A stretch of DNA of 64,000 nucleotides from Quillaja saponaria (taxonomy: Eukaryota; Streptophyta; Magnoliopsida; Fabales; Quillajaceae). Each line of letters begins with the position of its first letter. The first letter of the stretch is position 1. A program made the position numbers and the translations under genes. Location: the NCBI GenBank assembly GCA_029379385.1, contig CM055605.1, forward strand, positions 6,669,001 through 6,733,000, written 5' to 3'. The notes beneath the pieces were generated by a model. That model saw only the letters and a program-made list of their open reading frames with translations, searched no databases and was not told the DNA's origin. Of the stretch, positions 63,868 through 64,000 are shown one piece after another.

Positions 63868-64000
63868 GTTTTGTAATTCATGTGTCTGATTCTGACGGTT
63901 TGACCATACACAAGCTTCCTCTTGTTGCTTCAATACTGAACGTCCAACCTCCTTATTTCTCGGCTTTTCTCATAAGAGAAGATACAGACGCAGATTTCAA

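Larger units (their letters stand above)
60529..64000. other. Upstream region of glycolate oxidase and gene-free right edge
   Basis: 60529-61650 should hold the glycolate oxidase leader and promoter. The open frames seen there on both strands look like chance. A MITE-like element lies at 61920-62321 and poly-T runs at about 61720 and 62930. The final 130 bases are less AT-rich and could be the leader of a gene beyond the window, with no coding start visible. Confidence 0.5.

Overview
The window is nuclear DNA from a flowering plant, most likely a eudicot. The evidence is AT-rich intergenic DNA with long homopolymer runs, spliced genes with GT-AG introns, plant-only gene families (VQ protein, CID-type poly(A)-binding-protein interactor, 9-cis-epoxycarotenoid dioxygenase, peroxisomal glycolate oxidase, defensin-like peptide) and small plant transposons (MITEs, tRNA-derived SINEs). 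I do not name a species.

Layout: 1-3.2 kb is repeat-rich, with a decayed LTR-like block and a nest of one MITE family that runs to within about 100 bases of a two-exon defensin-like peptide gene (+, 3242-3578). A single-exon VQ-motif gene (-, 4947-5258) follows, with a W-box-rich upstream region. A ten-exon CID-type gene (PAM2 plus two RRMs; -, 9906-15496) comes next. From about 15.8 to 31.5 kb I find no gene, only MITEs, SINEs, an LTR remnant and a possible plastid-derived scrap. The intronless NCED gene for ABA synthesis (+, 31948-33798) has ABRE/G-box motifs upstream. After another gene-poor stretch come two tandem, same-strand bystin (ENP1/BYSL) genes (-, 40019-45341 and 47221-52604). The last gene is an eleven-exon glycolate oxidase (-, 56565-60528) ending in the peroxisomal tripeptide PRL.

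Exons were assembled by eye from splice sites and reading frame. All five spliced genes give uninterrupted frames: 84, 296, 441, 435 and 369 residues. The genes belong to unrelated processes (defence or signalling peptide, WRKY co-factor, RNA metabolism, ABA synthesis, 40S ribosome assembly, photorespiration), so this is an ordinary plant gene neighbourhood and not a cluster.

The most unusual signal is that the last intron of both bystin copies does not fit GT-AG splicing but fits a U12-type AT-AC intron at the donor, branch point and acceptor. Other points worth a look are the asymmetric divergence of the bystin pair, the MITE-built upstream region of the defensin-like gene, a tandem set of fold-back units near 55.6-55.95 kb, and duplicated or motif-rich sequence upstream of NCED and the VQ gene.
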